DNA from: Paraburkholderia acidipaludis NBRC 101816
GTDB lineage: Bacteria > Pseudomonadota > Gammaproteobacteria > Burkholderiales > Burkholderiaceae
Reading direction: 5' to 3'
Assembly: GCF_000684975.1 (NCBI RefSeq)
Contig: NZ_BAXZ01000018.1
Location: 1 to 64,000 of the forward strand
DNA: 64,000 bases
Part shown: positions 51,848 to 61,285 of the stretch, in pieces
Layout of the letters: each line of letters begins with the position of its first letter
Numbering within the stretch: position 1 is the stretch's first letter
The notes under the pieces: generated by a model
The model's input: only the letters and a program-made list of their open reading frames with translations
Database searches by the model: none
Told to the model about the DNA's origin: nothing
Made by a program: the position numbers and the translations under genes

Positions 51848-52696
51848 TCAGTTGGCCGAAGTGCAGACGGGCGCCGCTTTCAGCAGCGCCGGCCACACCC
51901 GGCTCCAGTCGCCGTCGTGCGTCATGCCCGGGACCGTGCGGACCTGCGCGCAGCGCGGGCCCGCGGCTTCAACGAACCGTTGCGCGACGGCGGGCGGCAC
52001 CACGTCGTCATCGGCCCCGCTGAAATGGATCTGCGCAATCGACGCCACCTGTCCCGCGAAATCGATCGGATTATCCGACTGCGGCATCGCCGACACATGG
52101 TGCAGCCGGTTGACGAACTCGTCGTCGAGGTTGCCGGCCACCGTGCGGATCGAGGCGACATCGGTGCGACGCGCCGCGATCAGCACCGCGACCGCGGCGC
52201 CGCCGGAATAGCCGATCAGATCGATCCGCTGTCCCGGCGCACGCGCGGCGAACTGGCTGAGCGCATCGTCCATCGACGCCACCACTTCCGGCGCGAACCG
52301 CTTGCCTGTCCAATACGGAATGCCGCAGCGCGGATTCATGGCCATGGGCGTGTACTGGCAGGGACGGGCCAGATAAACGACATTCGGCGCGGGGTCCGCG
52401 GCCGCGAGCTTGAGGCCCGTGGCTTCGCGCGGCGTCGGGTCCAGCGAGGGCTGCGTGCGCGAGATCCATGCCTGGCCGTCGCCTTCGATATAGACATGGA
52501 GCGGCTCGCCGGGCTTGCCGATTTTCGCGTACGCGGTCAGGACGAAGTCGCCTGCGTCGATCCGCTCGCGCTGCAGATGCGCCGCTTGCGCGATCGCATC
52601 GGCGTGGCCCACGGGATCCAGTGCGGCGCAGCCTGCCCCGGCGCTGACGAAGAGGCAGGCCGCAAGCAGCGCGGCGCCGGAAAAACGGTTTGGCAT
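51848..52696 (-). CDS. Alpha/beta-hydrolase lipoprotein
   Basis: A 282-residue protein with signal peptide and a Cys after AGAG (residue 23), likely a lipoprotein. The hydrolase fold is seen from VYIEGDGQAW (oxyanion strand) through IDLIGYSGGAAVAVLIA (nucleophile Ser in GYSGG), a late Asp in FSGADDDVVPP and His in GMTHDGDW, giving a complete Ser-Asp-His triad. Substrate is unknown. It lies 38 bases upstream of the dioxygenase gene on the same strand, so the pair may be co-transcribed. Confidence 0.83.
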   Translation of the reverse strand: MPNRFSGAALLAACLFVSAGAGCAALDPVGHADAIAQAAHLQRERIDAGDFVLTAYAKIGKPGEPLHVYIEGDGQAWISRTQPSLDPTPREATGLKLAAADPAPNVVYLARPCQYTPMAMNPRCGIPYWTGKRFAPEVVASMDDALSQFAARAPGQRIDLIGYSGGAAVAVLIAARRTDVASIRTVAGNLDDEFVNRLHHVSAMPQSDNPIDFAGQVASIAQIHFSGADDDVVPPAVAQRFVEAAGPRCAQVRTVPGMTHDGDWSRVWPALLKAAPVCTSAN

Positions 52697-52895
52697 CGGG
52701 AATCTGCGTCACTCGCTGGAACTCGGAGACGCCATGGTACACGCACGGCGCGTGCGGCCCGGGTGTGCAACCTGCGCCCGACCAGGGAAATTCCCGAGGC
52801 GAAATCGTCCTATGACATCGCCCTCGCAAATTGACCGGGATAACTTGATCGCTCAAGCAGGCCATTCGGGTGCTGCTCCAGACTGAGGATGCCTT

Positions 52896-54296
52896 ATGCG
52901 ATACGCCTTACCCTGGCCCCGCAAGCCCGCGGGTCGGTCCCCCTGGGAAGTCGAGGCTTCCGCGGATCGAGAACGCCGCTCCGCTGCAGGGCGGTCGCAC
53001 ACGCTGCCGCGCCGGGCCATCGCGGCCGCGGCACTCGGCAACGCGACCGAATGGTTCGACTACGGGATCTACGCCTACGGGCTCGCCTATATCTCCGCCG
53101 CGCTGTTTCCCGGCAGCGCGGCCAGCGCCACGCTGTTCGCGCTCGGCACGTTCGCCATTTCGTTTCTGATCCGGCCGCTCGGCGGTCTCTTCTGGGGACC
53201 GCTCGGCGACCGCTTCGGCCGCAAGCGCGTGCTCGCGCTGACCGTGCTGCTCATGTCCGGCGCAACGCTGCTCGTGGGCCTGCTGCCCACCTACGCCACG
53301 GCCGGATGGCTCGCGCCCGCCGCGCTGATCGCGCTGCGCATGATCCAGGGCTTCTCCACCGGCGGCGAATATGGCGGCGCCGCCACCTTCATGGCCGAAT
53401 ATGCGCCCGACGAGCGGCGCGGCTTCTGCGGCAGCTTCCTCGAATTCGCGACGCTGGCCGGCTTTTCGCTGGGCGCGCTGCTGATGCTCGCGGCTTCGCT
53501 GCTGCTCGGCAACGACGCGATGCATGCGTGGGGCTGGCGCCTGCCGTTTCTCGTGGCGGCGCCGCTCGGGCTCGTCGGCTGCTATCTGCGTTCGCGCATC
53601 GAAGACACACCCGTATTCCGCGAACTGGAAGCGCAGATCGAGAAAGCGGCGCATGCGCGGCCGGCGGTGTCGCTGCGCGCGCTGTTGCGCGACTATCGCC
53701 TGCCGCTCGTGCTGCTCGGCGGCCTCGTGGTGGCGCTGAACGTCGTGAACTACGTGCTGCTGGCCTATATGCCGACGTACATGCACAAAGAGCTGGGCGT
53801 GAGCGAGAACCTGTCGCTGCTGATTCCGCTTCTCGGCATGCTGGCCATGATGGTGATGCTGCCTTTCGCGGGTCATCTCTCGGATCGCCTGGGGCGCAAG
53901 CGGCTCTGGTGGTTCTCGCTCATCGGTCTCTTCGTCGCCGCGGTGCCGATGTTCGAGCTGATGCACCATGGCGTGATCGGCGCGCTGATCGGCTTTTCCG
54001 TGCTCGGACTGCTTTATGTCCCGCAGCTGGCGACCATTTCCGCGACCTTCCCCGCCATGTTTCCGACCCACGTGCGCTACGCCGGCATGGCCATCGCGTA
54101 CAACCTCTCCACGTCGCTCTTCGGCGGCACGGCGCCGATCGTCAGCGACTGGCTTGTCGACAAGACCGGCAGCGCCCTCGTTCCGGCGTACTACATGATG
54201 GCCGCCTGCGCGGTCGGCGCAATCGCACTCCTCTTCGTCATCGAAACGCGCGGGTGTTCGCTGCGCGGCCATACGGTGCCCGGCAAGACGCGTTGA
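52896..54296 (+). CDS. ProP-type MFS transporter
   Basis: A 466-residue major facilitator of the metabolite:H+ symporter family. An extended N-terminus of about 35 residues precedes twelve predicted helices. Family motifs are GNATEWFDYGIYAYG in TM1, RPLGGLFWGPLGDRFGRKR between TM2 and TM3, RMIQGFSTGGEYGGAATFMAEY in two overlapping parts, and a matching DRLGRKR loop in the second half. ProP relatives take up proline, betaine and ectoine. It is convergent with the ectoine operon, which has no transporter of its own in this window, so uptake of ectoines is a reasonable guess. Confidence 0.9.
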   Translation: MRYALPWPRKPAGRSPWEVEASADRERRSAAGRSHTLPRRAIAAAALGNATEWFDYGIYAYGLAYISAALFPGSAASATLFALGTFAISFLIRPLGGLFWGPLGDRFGRKRVLALTVLLMSGATLLVGLLPTYATAGWLAPAALIALRMIQGFSTGGEYGGAATFMAEYAPDERRGFCGSFLEFATLAGFSLGALLMLAASLLLGNDAMHAWGWRLPFLVAAPLGLVGCYLRSRIEDTPVFRELEAQIEKAAHARPAVSLRALLRDYRLPLVLLGGLVVALNVVNYVLLAYMPTYMHKELGVSENLSLLIPLLGMLAMMVMLPFAGHLSDRLGRKRLWWFSLIGLFVAAVPMFELMHHGVIGALIGFSVLGLLYVPQLATISATFPAMFPTHVRYAGMAIAYNLSTSLFGGTAPIVSDWLVDKTGSALVPAYYMMAACAVGAIALLFVIETRGCSLRGHTVPGKTR

Positions 54297-54360
54297 TGCA
54301 TCCCCGGCCGAGGGCATTTCGGGCCCTCGCCTCTCGTAGCGCTCATAGCGCTCGTAGCCC

Positions 54361-54381
54361 AGCCCAGGCTGGGCTTTTTTT
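54361..54381 (+). terminator. Intrinsic terminator of the MFS gene
   Basis: AGCCCA/TGGGCT stem with a three-base loop followed by seven T (54375-54381), 65 bases beyond the MFS stop. Confidence 0.75.
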
Positions 54382-54405
54382 CGTCGAGACGGTCTGCACA
54401 ATGAG

Positions 54406-54447
54406 AAAAAGCCTGGGCCCCGCGTCGAGCGGGGCCCAGGCTTTTTT
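54406..54447. terminator. Bidirectional terminator between MFS gene and ectoine operon
   Basis: A 12-bp perfect stem (54411-54422 with 54430-54441), loop of seven, T6 on the plus side and A5 on the other side, so it can work for both convergent units. It ends the ectoine operon transcript 49 bases after the doeD-like stop. Confidence 0.88.
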
Positions 54448-54495
54448 GATCCGGACTGCCAGGCTGACCGCTCTCGCAGTCAGCTTGGCAAGACT

Positions 54496-55890
54496 TCAAC
54501 CGGCAACGGTCAGATTGCGCTCGGCCACCTCGTCAACGGCCTCGCGGACAATACCGACGATCTCGTCGGCTTCGGCACGCGTCATGACGAGCGGCGGGGC
54601 GAAACCGAGAATGTCGCCGTGCGGCATGGCGCGCGCGATCACACCGCGCTTGAGCGCCGCGGCCGACACCTGCGGCCCGATCTTCAGCGCGGAATCGAAC
54701 GGCGTGCGTGCTGCCTTGTCGGCCATGAATTCGAGCGCGCCCAGCATGCCCACGCTCCGCACCTCGCCGACGAGCGGATGCGCGCCGAACGCTTCGCGCA
54801 GCTTCGCGCCGAAATATGCGCCCACGTCCGCCGCATTGCCGACCAGATTCTCGCGCTCGAGGATGTCGAGGTTCGCGAGCGCCGCCGCCGCGCAAACGGG
54901 GTGGCCCGAGTAGGTCCAGCCGTGCCCCATCGGCCCATGCTCCTGCGAGCCGTGCGCGATCACGTCCCACACCTTCTCGCCGACGATCACGCCCGAGAGC
55001 GGCGCATAGGCGCTCGTGAGGCCCTTCGCGACGGTGATGAGATCCGGCGCCATGCCGAAGTGCTGCGCGCCCATCTTCGAGCCGAGGCGCCCGAAGCCGC
55101 ACACCACTTCGTCGGAGATCAGCAGGATGTCATGCTTCTTCAGCACGCCCTGGATCGCGGGCCAGTAGCCGGCAGGCGGTTCGATGATGCCGCCCGTGCC
55201 CATCACGGGCTCGGCGATAAAGGCGGCGATCGTGTCGGCGCCTTCGCGGGCGATCAGCTTTTCGAGCTCCTCCACGCAGTACGCGACGAACTGCGTCTCG
55301 GTCATGCCCACGGGCGCCTTGCGATACCAGTGCGGGCAGACCGTGTGCTTCACGCGATCGATCGGGAGATCGAAATGCTGATGAAAGCTCGGCAGTCCCG
55401 TGAGGCTGCCCGTCACGATGCCGGAGCCGTGATAGCCGCGCTCGCGCGAAATGATCTTCTTCTTGTTCGGGCGTCCCAGCACATTGTTGTAGTACCAGAC
55501 GATCTTGACCTGCGTTTCGTTGGCGTCCGAGCCGGACATGCCGTAGTACACCTTCTTCATGCCGGCCGGCGCCCAGTCGATGATGCGCGACGACAGTTCG
55601 ATGATGGCGTCCGACGAATGCCCGACATAGGTGTGGTAGTACGCGAGCTGCTTCGCCTGCGCGTAGATCGCGTCGGCCACCTCGGTGCGGCCGTAGCCGA
55701 TGTTGACGCAGTAGAGGCCCGCGAAGGCGTCGATGTACTGCTTGCCCTGATGGTCTTCGATGCGGATGCCTTTCGCACCGCGTACGATCTTGCCGGGCAG
55801 CGCGCCGCTTTCGTGATCGTACGCGTGGGTGGACGGGTGCATGAAATGCGCGCGGTCCTGCTGGAACAAGGTTTCGAGAGATTGGGTCAT
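54496..55890 (-). CDS. doeD: Diaminobutyrate transaminase, DoeD-like (class III aminotransferase)
   Basis: A 464-residue PLP-dependent class III aminotransferase. The PLP lysine is in TVAKGLTSAYAPL, the cofactor Asp in LLISDEVVCGFGR, and YYGMSGSDANETQVK and RERGYHGSGIVTGSLTG are also typical. In ectoine catabolism this enzyme converts L-2,4-diaminobutyrate to aspartate semialdehyde. The sequence alone fits several omega-aminotransferases; the assignment rests on its place at the end of the enuR-eutBC-doeAB operon, 21 bases after the dehydrogenase gene. Confidence 0.85.
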   Translation of the reverse strand: MTQSLETLFQQDRAHFMHPSTHAYDHESGALPGKIVRGAKGIRIEDHQGKQYIDAFAGLYCVNIGYGRTEVADAIYAQAKQLAYYHTYVGHSSDAIIELSSRIIDWAPAGMKKVYYGMSGSDANETQVKIVWYYNNVLGRPNKKKIISRERGYHGSGIVTGSLTGLPSFHQHFDLPIDRVKHTVCPHWYRKAPVGMTETQFVAYCVEELEKLIAREGADTIAAFIAEPVMGTGGIIEPPAGYWPAIQGVLKKHDILLISDEVVCGFGRLGSKMGAQHFGMAPDLITVAKGLTSAYAPLSGVIVGEKVWDVIAHGSQEHGPMGHGWTYSGHPVCAAAALANLDILERENLVGNAADVGAYFGAKLREAFGAHPLVGEVRSVGMLGALEFMADKAARTPFDSALKIGPQVSAAALKRGVIARAMPHGDILGFAPPLVMTRAEADEIVGIVREAVDEVAERNLTVAG

Positions 55891-55911
55891 GATGTGCTCC
55901 TGATGCGGGGT

Positions 55912-57390
55912 TCAGGCCGTGGCCGCGAGCGGCAGGCCAAGATTGCCAAGACAAAAATATTTGGTTTCCACGAACGGCTCGAAGCCTTCCGCGCCGCCTT
56001 CGCGGCCGAGGCCCGACGCTTTCATGCCGCCGAACGGAATCGGCGCGCCTGTGAACTTCACGCCGTTGACCGAAACCATGGCGAAGTCGAGCCGGCGCAC
56101 GAGTTGGAAGATCGTGTTGACGTGGGTCGCGCACACGTAGGCGGCGAGACCGTACTCCGTGTCGTTCGCCTTCGCGACGACTTCGTCGAGCGTGTCGAAC
56201 GCGCAGACGGCGGAGATGGGCGCGAAGTTCTCTTCGTCATACACGCGCATGCCGGGCGCGGCATCCGCTATCACCGTGGGCTCGAAAAACCAGCCTCCCA
56301 GCGCGTGCGGATAACCGCCCGCCACGATGCGCGCGCCCTTCTCCTTCGCGTCGGCCACGCGCGCGGCCGTGCTGTCGAATGCGGCCTGATGCATGAGCGG
56401 ACCGACCTCCACGCCCGCTTCGAACGCCGGGCCCGTCTTCAGTGCGCGCACCGCCGCGGCGTAGCGCTCGACGAAGGCCTCGTAGAGCGGACGCGCCACG
56501 AAGATGCGGTTGGCCGCGCAGCAGTCCTGCCCCGAGGTCTGGAATTTCGCGCCTACGGCAACCTTCACGGCCTGCTCCAGATCGGCGTCGGCGGTCACGA
56601 TGAACGGCGCGTTGCCGCCCAGCTCCAGCGCGACTTTCTTGATGCCCGCGCGCGCCGCCGCCTGCGTGACGAGCGCGCCCACGCGCGTCGATCCGGTGAA
56701 GCTCACGGCACGGACGCGGGTATCGCTCACGAGCGTTTCCATCGCCATTTGCGGTTCGCCGATCACGACGTTGAAGACACCCGCGGGAAAGCCGGCCTCT
56801 TCCGCAAGCTGCGCGAGCGCGAGCGCCGAATAGGGGGTCTCGTGCGCGGGTTTCACGATCGTCGTGCAGCCCGCGGCGATCGCCGCGGCGGCTTTACGCG
56901 TGATCATCGCCACGGGGAAGTTCCAGGGCGTGATGAGCGCGGCGACGCCGACGGGCTCCGCCACCGTCGCGAGGTGGGCGCCGTCGATATGCGTGGGAAT
57001 CGTACGGCCTGCCAGGCGTTTCGCCTCGTGCGCGAACCACTCGACGAAGCTCGCCGCATAGCGGATCTCGCCCTGCGATTCGGCCAGCGGCTTGCCCTGT
57101 TCGAGCGAGAGCAGCGAGGCAAGATCGTCCTGGTGGCGCAGGATCAGCGCGTGCCAGTGCAGCAGGGCCGCGCTGCGCTGCGGCTGCGGCACCCAGCGCC
57201 AGGTTTCGAAGGCGCGCTGCGCGGCATCCACGGCCGCGACGATCTGCGCACGCTCCAGCATCGGCACATGGCCGATCACCGTCTGATCGGCGGGATTCTG
57301 CACGGCGACGGTGGCGGCGCTGTCGCTGTGTATCCAGCGGCCGTCCACATAGCACAGCGATTTGAACAGGATGGGATGTCCAGGCAACAT
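55912..57390 (-). CDS. NAD(P)-dependent semialdehyde dehydrogenase (DoeC/Ssd-like)
   Basis: A 492-residue aldehyde dehydrogenase of the succinate-semialdehyde type. Cofactor motif ITPWNFPVAMITRK, FTGSTRVGALV turn, catalytic Glu in LELGGNAPFI and catalytic Cys in SGQDCCAANRIFV are all present. In this operon it should oxidise aspartate 4-semialdehyde to aspartate, the last step of ectoine breakdown (called doeC or ssd in characterised clusters). It sits between doeX and the transaminase. Confidence 0.85.
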   Translation of the reverse strand: MLPGHPILFKSLCYVDGRWIHSDSAATVAVQNPADQTVIGHVPMLERAQIVAAVDAAQRAFETWRWVPQPQRSAALLHWHALILRHQDDLASLLSLEQGKPLAESQGEIRYAASFVEWFAHEAKRLAGRTIPTHIDGAHLATVAEPVGVAALITPWNFPVAMITRKAAAAIAAGCTTIVKPAHETPYSALALAQLAEEAGFPAGVFNVVIGEPQMAMETLVSDTRVRAVSFTGSTRVGALVTQAAARAGIKKVALELGGNAPFIVTADADLEQAVKVAVGAKFQTSGQDCCAANRIFVARPLYEAFVERYAAAVRALKTGPAFEAGVEVGPLMHQAAFDSTAARVADAKEKGARIVAGGYPHALGGWFFEPTVIADAAPGMRVYDEENFAPISAVCAFDTLDEVVAKANDTEYGLAAYVCATHVNTIFQLVRRLDFAMVSVNGVKFTGAPIPFGGMKASGLGREGGAEGFEPFVETKYFCLGNLGLPLAATA

Positions 57391-57534
57391 GTCTCTACTC
57401 CTTCGTGGTCGGTATGGACTCCATTCTGTCGCGCCGGCGCGCGTGAAATTTTTGGTTTCGCGGCGCCGGAAATGCGGTTCTTTTTGAAATGGCGGCGGCC
57501 GGCGCGAAAAAAACAGCCGGCCCCGCGAAGAGAC

Positions 57535-58017
57535 TCAAAGGCCCTCGGCGGCCCAGCCGGGCACCTGCGAAGGCGCGCACTTCACGACCTTCGTCACGAT
57601 GTAGGTGAAATAGCGCTCGATGCCGAGATCCTCGACCAGCAGACTGTCGATGAAGCGCTGATAGTGATCGATGTCGCGCGCTACCACGTGCAGCACGTAA
57701 TCCACGCCGCCGCCGGTTGCGTAGCACTGCGTCACTTCGTCGGCCGCGCCGATGCGCTCCTCGAAGCGCCGCATCTCCTGGGCGGTGTGCCGCGAGAGCG
57801 TCACCTCCACGACGATGCGGCTGACCCGGAAGGCGCCGACCCAGTCCACGTCCGCGCGATAGCCGCGAATCACACCGCTCTCCTCGAGCTTGCGCACACG
57901 CTCCCAGGCTGGCGAGATCGACAGGTTCACCTCTTCGGCGAGCTTCGATTTCGTGATCCGGCCGTCGCGCTCGAGAATGCGCAGAATCGCGAGGTCGTAG
58001 CGGTCGAGCCTGATCAC
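57535..58017 (-). CDS. doeX: Lrp/AsnC-family regulator DoeX
   Basis: A 160-residue Lrp/AsnC regulator. The N-terminal helix-turn-helix (DLAILRILERDGRITKSKLA, then EEVNLSISPAWERVRKLEE) is followed by the RAM ligand-binding domain with YRADVDWVGAFR and CYATGGGVDYVLHVV. It starts at GTG 58017, 13 bases after doeB, with GGGACGG as ribosome site. DoeX/AsnC proteins are the second regulator of ectoine-degradation clusters. A 144-base gap with a short A-rich tract separates it from the dehydrogenase gene. Confidence 0.87.
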   Translation of the reverse strand: MIRLDRYDLAILRILERDGRITKSKLAEEVNLSISPAWERVRKLEESGVIRGYRADVDWVGAFRVSRIVVEVTLSRHTAQEMRRFEERIGAADEVTQCYATGGGVDYVLHVVARDIDHYQRFIDSLLVEDLGIERYFTYIVTKVVKCAPSQVPGWAAEGL

Positions 58018-58030
58018 GTTGCCGTCCCGC

Positions 58031-59059
58031 TCATGCCGGCACCGGCAGATTGCGCTCGACCACCTGGGCCACCACGGCCACGGTGTCGCCTGCCTGCACG
58101 AGGCCGGGGAAGTGGCGCGCGGCGAGCAGGCCGCCGCACTGCGCGACGTATTCCACGGGACGCGTGCCGGTTCGCTCGATGTCGTGCACGCGCGCGAGCA
58201 CGTCGCCGGCCTCCACCCTCTCCCCCAGGTCGCGGCACATCTCCAGCAGGCCGCGATGCTCGCTCGTCGTGTAGCAGCGGCCGTCGGGCATGTCGAGCAG
58301 CGTCGTGGTGCGCCGCTCCGGGTCGTGCGCCGCATGCGTGCGTTCGATCACGCCGGCATGCGCGAGAAAACCGCGCAGGCCGCGATCCGCAATCGCCACG
58401 CTCGCCGCCGTGGCGCTGCCGCCGCCGCCGAGCTCGGTCGAGACGAACACCTTGCCGGCCTCCTCCACGGCGCTGTCGAAAAGCCCCACGCTGTCGAGCT
58501 CCAGCATGCGCATGGAGTAAGGCGCGCCGAAGGCCCGCATCGCGCGCTCGCAGCGCGCCTGCTGCTCGCCGTCGGGCAGGACGTGAATCGCCGCGAACGG
58601 CACGAAGTCGAGCGTGCGCCCGCCCGCGTGAATGTCGAGCACGTAGTCCGCGCGTTCGAGCAAATGGCGCTGGAAGTAGTCGGCGATCTTTTCGGTCACC
58701 GTACCGTCGGGGCGCCCCGGGAAGCTGCGGTTCAGATTGCCCGCGTCGATCGGCGACGTGCGGCAGCCCGCGCGGAAAGCCGGGTAGTTCATGTACGGCA
58801 CGATGATCACGCGGCCGGTCACTTCGGCGGCATCGAGCGAGGCCGCGAGCTTGGCGAGCGCGATCGGCCCCTCGTACTCGTCGCCATGATTGCCGCCCGT
58901 TAGCAGCACGGTGGGCCCGTCGCCGCGCCCGATCACGGTGAGGGGGATCATGATCGCCCCCCACGCGGAATCGTCGCGCGAATACGGCAGCTTCAGGAAG
59001 CCATGCTGCACGCCTTCGGCGTCGAAATCGACGGTCGGCGTGATGGGTGATGCGCGCAT
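58031..59059 (-). CDS. doeB: N-acetyl-diaminobutyrate deacetylase DoeB
   Basis: A 342-residue zinc-dependent deacylase of the AstE/AspA (M14-like) family. Zinc ligands are visible in TGGNHGDEYEGP (His and Glu) and later YVLDIHAGG (His), with PYMNYPAFRAG and GNLNRSFPG for substrate binding. In the pathway it removes the acetyl group from N-alpha-acetyl-L-2,4-diaminobutyrate. The start at 59059 is 5 bases after doeA; the frame upstream to 59290 is antisense-like overlap with doeA. Confidence 0.92.
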   Translation of the reverse strand: MRASPITPTVDFDAEGVQHGFLKLPYSRDDSAWGAIMIPLTVIGRGDGPTVLLTGGNHGDEYEGPIALAKLAASLDAAEVTGRVIIVPYMNYPAFRAGCRTSPIDAGNLNRSFPGRPDGTVTEKIADYFQRHLLERADYVLDIHAGGRTLDFVPFAAIHVLPDGEQQARCERAMRAFGAPYSMRMLELDSVGLFDSAVEEAGKVFVSTELGGGGSATAASVAIADRGLRGFLAHAGVIERTHAAHDPERRTTTLLDMPDGRCYTTSEHRGLLEMCRDLGERVEAGDVLARVHDIERTGTRPVEYVAQCGGLLAARHFPGLVQAGDTVAVVAQVVERNLPVPA

Positions 59060-59064
59060 CGCCC

Positions 59065-60276
59065 CTACTCCTTCACGAACAGTTTGCGCGGCGTCTGGCA
59101 GAACGTCTCCACGCCGGTCTCGGTAATCAGAATGCTCTCGGTGATCTCGAGGCCCCAGTCGTCCAGCCACAGGCCCGGCATGAAATGGAACGTCATGCCG
59201 GGTTCGAGAACCGTGCGGTCCCCGGGGCGCAGGCTCATCGTGCGCTCGCCCCAGTCCGGCGGATAGCTCGCGCCGATCGGGTAGCCGCAACGGCTGTTTT
59301 TCTCGATGCCCGACTTGCGCAGGACAGCGAAGAATGCGTTGGCGATGTCCTCGCAGACGTTGCCCGGTTTGGCGGCCGCAAGCCCGGCCTCGATGCCTTC
59401 CACGACCGCTTTCTCGGCTTCGAGAAAATGCTGCGGCGGCTTGCCGAGATACACGGTGCGCGACTGCGGACAGTGATAGCGGCGATAGCAGCCCGCAATT
59501 TCGAAGAACGTGCCGGCGTTGTTGCCGAATGCCGAGTCGTCCCAGGTAAGATGCGGCGCGGCGGCATCGGCGCCCGTCGGCAGCAGCGGCACGATGGCCG
59601 GATAGTCGCCGCCGTATCCTTGCGCGCCCGTGATGCCGGCGCGGCAGATTTCGGCGACGAGATCGCTCTTCTTCATGCCGGGCTCGACGGTATCGAGAAT
59701 GCGCGCGTGCATCTTTTCGACGATGCGCGCCGCGACCCGCATGTACTCGATCTCGCGCGGCGACTTCACGGCACGCTGCCAGTTCACGAGCGCCGTGGCG
59801 TCGGCCCAGCGCGCGCCGGGCAGATGGCGCTGCAGCGCCGCGTAAGCGGCCGCGCTGAAGTAGTAGTTATCGAGCTCGACGCCGATGCGAAGCTGGCTCC
59901 AGCCGCGCGCCGCGATGACCTCGCTCGCGAGGTAGTCCATCGGATGACGCTCCGTGGACTGCACATAATGATCGGGATAACCGACGATCTGCTCGTGCGC
60001 GAGGAACGTCGTGCGTTTCGCGCCGTTCGCGTCCTGGCCGCGCCCGTACCACACCGGCTCGCCCTCCTGCGCGAGCAGCACGCACTGATGCACATAGAAC
60101 GACCAGCCGTCGTAGCCCGTGAGCCAGTACATGTTGGTCGGGTCCGTGACGATCAGCAGGTCGATGCCCTTCTGCTGCATCGCCGCGCGCGTCCTCGCGA
60201 TGCGCGCTTCGTACTCGCCGCGTGCGAATGCGAGGCGCGGCACCCCCTCCTTCGATTCATTTGCTGCCGACATCAT
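59065..60276 (-). CDS. doeA: Ectoine hydrolase DoeA
   Basis: A 403-residue M24 (pita-bread) family hydrolase that opens the ectoine ring to N-acetyl-diaminobutyrate. The N-terminal domain with LLIVTDPTNMYWLTGYDGWSF in two parts and GRGQDANGAKRTTFL, and the catalytic domain with GYPIGASYPPDWGERT and EPGMTFHFMPGLW, match EutD/DoeA. The usual M24 metal ligands are partly replaced, as in DoeA proteins. It lies 6 bases from eutC in the operon. Confidence 0.92.
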   Translation of the reverse strand: MMSAANESKEGVPRLAFARGEYEARIARTRAAMQQKGIDLLIVTDPTNMYWLTGYDGWSFYVHQCVLLAQEGEPVWYGRGQDANGAKRTTFLAHEQIVGYPDHYVQSTERHPMDYLASEVIAARGWSQLRIGVELDNYYFSAAAYAALQRHLPGARWADATALVNWQRAVKSPREIEYMRVAARIVEKMHARILDTVEPGMKKSDLVAEICRAGITGAQGYGGDYPAIVPLLPTGADAAAPHLTWDDSAFGNNAGTFFEIAGCYRRYHCPQSRTVYLGKPPQHFLEAEKAVVEGIEAGLAAAKPGNVCEDIANAFFAVLRKSGIEKNSRCGYPIGASYPPDWGERTMSLRPGDRTVLEPGMTFHFMPGLWLDDWGLEITESILITETGVETFCQTPRKLFVKE

Positions 60277-60282
60277 CCCCTC

Positions 60283-61284
60283 TCAAAGCGTAACTGCGTT
60301 GTGAAAGACCGTTCCCATGCCCGACGCCCTGGCGCGCACCAACGCGAGCGCCGCGATGGCCGTGTCCTGCGCGCCGGTTCCGGTGAGGTCGCAAAGCGTG
60401 ATTTCGTCGGCGTGCCGGCGGCCCGGGCGCTGCCCCGCCACCACCTCGCCAAGTTCGTCGAAGCGCGCCTTCGGCTCGGCCGCGCCTGCCGCGATCGCAT
60501 GCGCGAGCTCGCCCAGCAAACGCGTCTGCTGAAGGCGATCGCAGACATAGCGCGCCACCTCGAATACCGAGGGCGCGATTTCGTTCTTGTACTCCGCGTC
60601 GGAGCCCATCGCCGTGACGTGAAGGCCCGCATGCAGATCGCTGGCGTCGACGAGCGGCGCGCGGCTCGGCGTCGTCGTGATCGCGACGTCGGCATGACGG
60701 AATGCGTCGTGCACCGAATCGGCCACCCAGACTTCGATGCCGTGGCGGCGCGCGGCCGCATCCGCGAACGTCAGCGCCTGTTCGACGTCGCGCGCCCAGA
60801 CATGGACGCGCTCGATCTTGCGCACGAGCATGAGCGCGTCGAGCTGCAGGCGAGCCTGCTCGCCCGCGCCCACGATGGCCGCGTGACGCGCGTCTTCGCG
60901 CGCCAGCCAGCGCGCCGCGACGGCACCCGCCGCCGCCGTGCGCACGGCGGTCAGATAGCCGTTGTCGAGCAGCACCGCCTCGGTAAGGCCGGTTTTCGCC
61001 GAAAGCACGAGCATCAGGCCGTTCAGGCTCGGCAGGCCGAGCGCGGGGTTGTTGAAGAAGCCCGGGCTGATCTTGATCGCGAACTGCTCGAAGCGCGGCA
61101 GATACGCGGTCTTCACGTCGACTTCGCCATTGCGCTCGGGCAGCGCAAGATTGAGGATCGGCGGCATGACCACGGCCTCGGTCGCGAGCGAGGCGAACGC
61201 GGCCTCCACCTGGTCCACGGCCGCGAGGTCGAGCGGAACGAGCGCGCGCAGCTGCGCCTCGCCCAGCAAGGTAACAGGATGCAA
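60283..61284 (-). CDS. eutC: EutC, ornithine-cyclodeaminase-family enzyme of hydroxyectoine use
   Basis: A 333-residue NAD(P)-binding protein of the ornithine cyclodeaminase/mu-crystallin family (GFFNNPALGLPSLNGLMLVLS; Rossmann motif AIVGAGEQARLQL; VAITTTPSRAPLV). Beside eutB and doeA it is EutC, which with EutB is proposed to convert hydroxyectoine-derived intermediates to the ectoine route. The only start is TTG at 61284, one base after the eutB stop, with GGAG seven bases upstream, so it is translationally coupled. Confidence 0.88.
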   Translation of the reverse strand: MHPVTLLGEAQLRALVPLDLAAVDQVEAAFASLATEAVVMPPILNLALPERNGEVDVKTAYLPRFEQFAIKISPGFFNNPALGLPSLNGLMLVLSAKTGLTEAVLLDNGYLTAVRTAAAGAVAARWLAREDARHAAIVGAGEQARLQLDALMLVRKIERVHVWARDVEQALTFADAAARRHGIEVWVADSVHDAFRHADVAITTTPSRAPLVDASDLHAGLHVTAMGSDAEYKNEIAPSVFEVARYVCDRLQQTRLLGELAHAIAAGAAEPKARFDELGEVVAGQRPGRRHADEITLCDLTGTGAQDTAIAALALVRARASGMGTVFHNAVTL

Positions 61285-61285
61285 T

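Noticed and set aside
54619..58806. Very long plus-strand open frame (1395 codons) opposite the ectoine genes
   Set aside because: It is antisense to well-recognised genes; long empty frames on the opposite strand are usual at this GC content, and the translation is rich in Arg, His and Ala without domain features.
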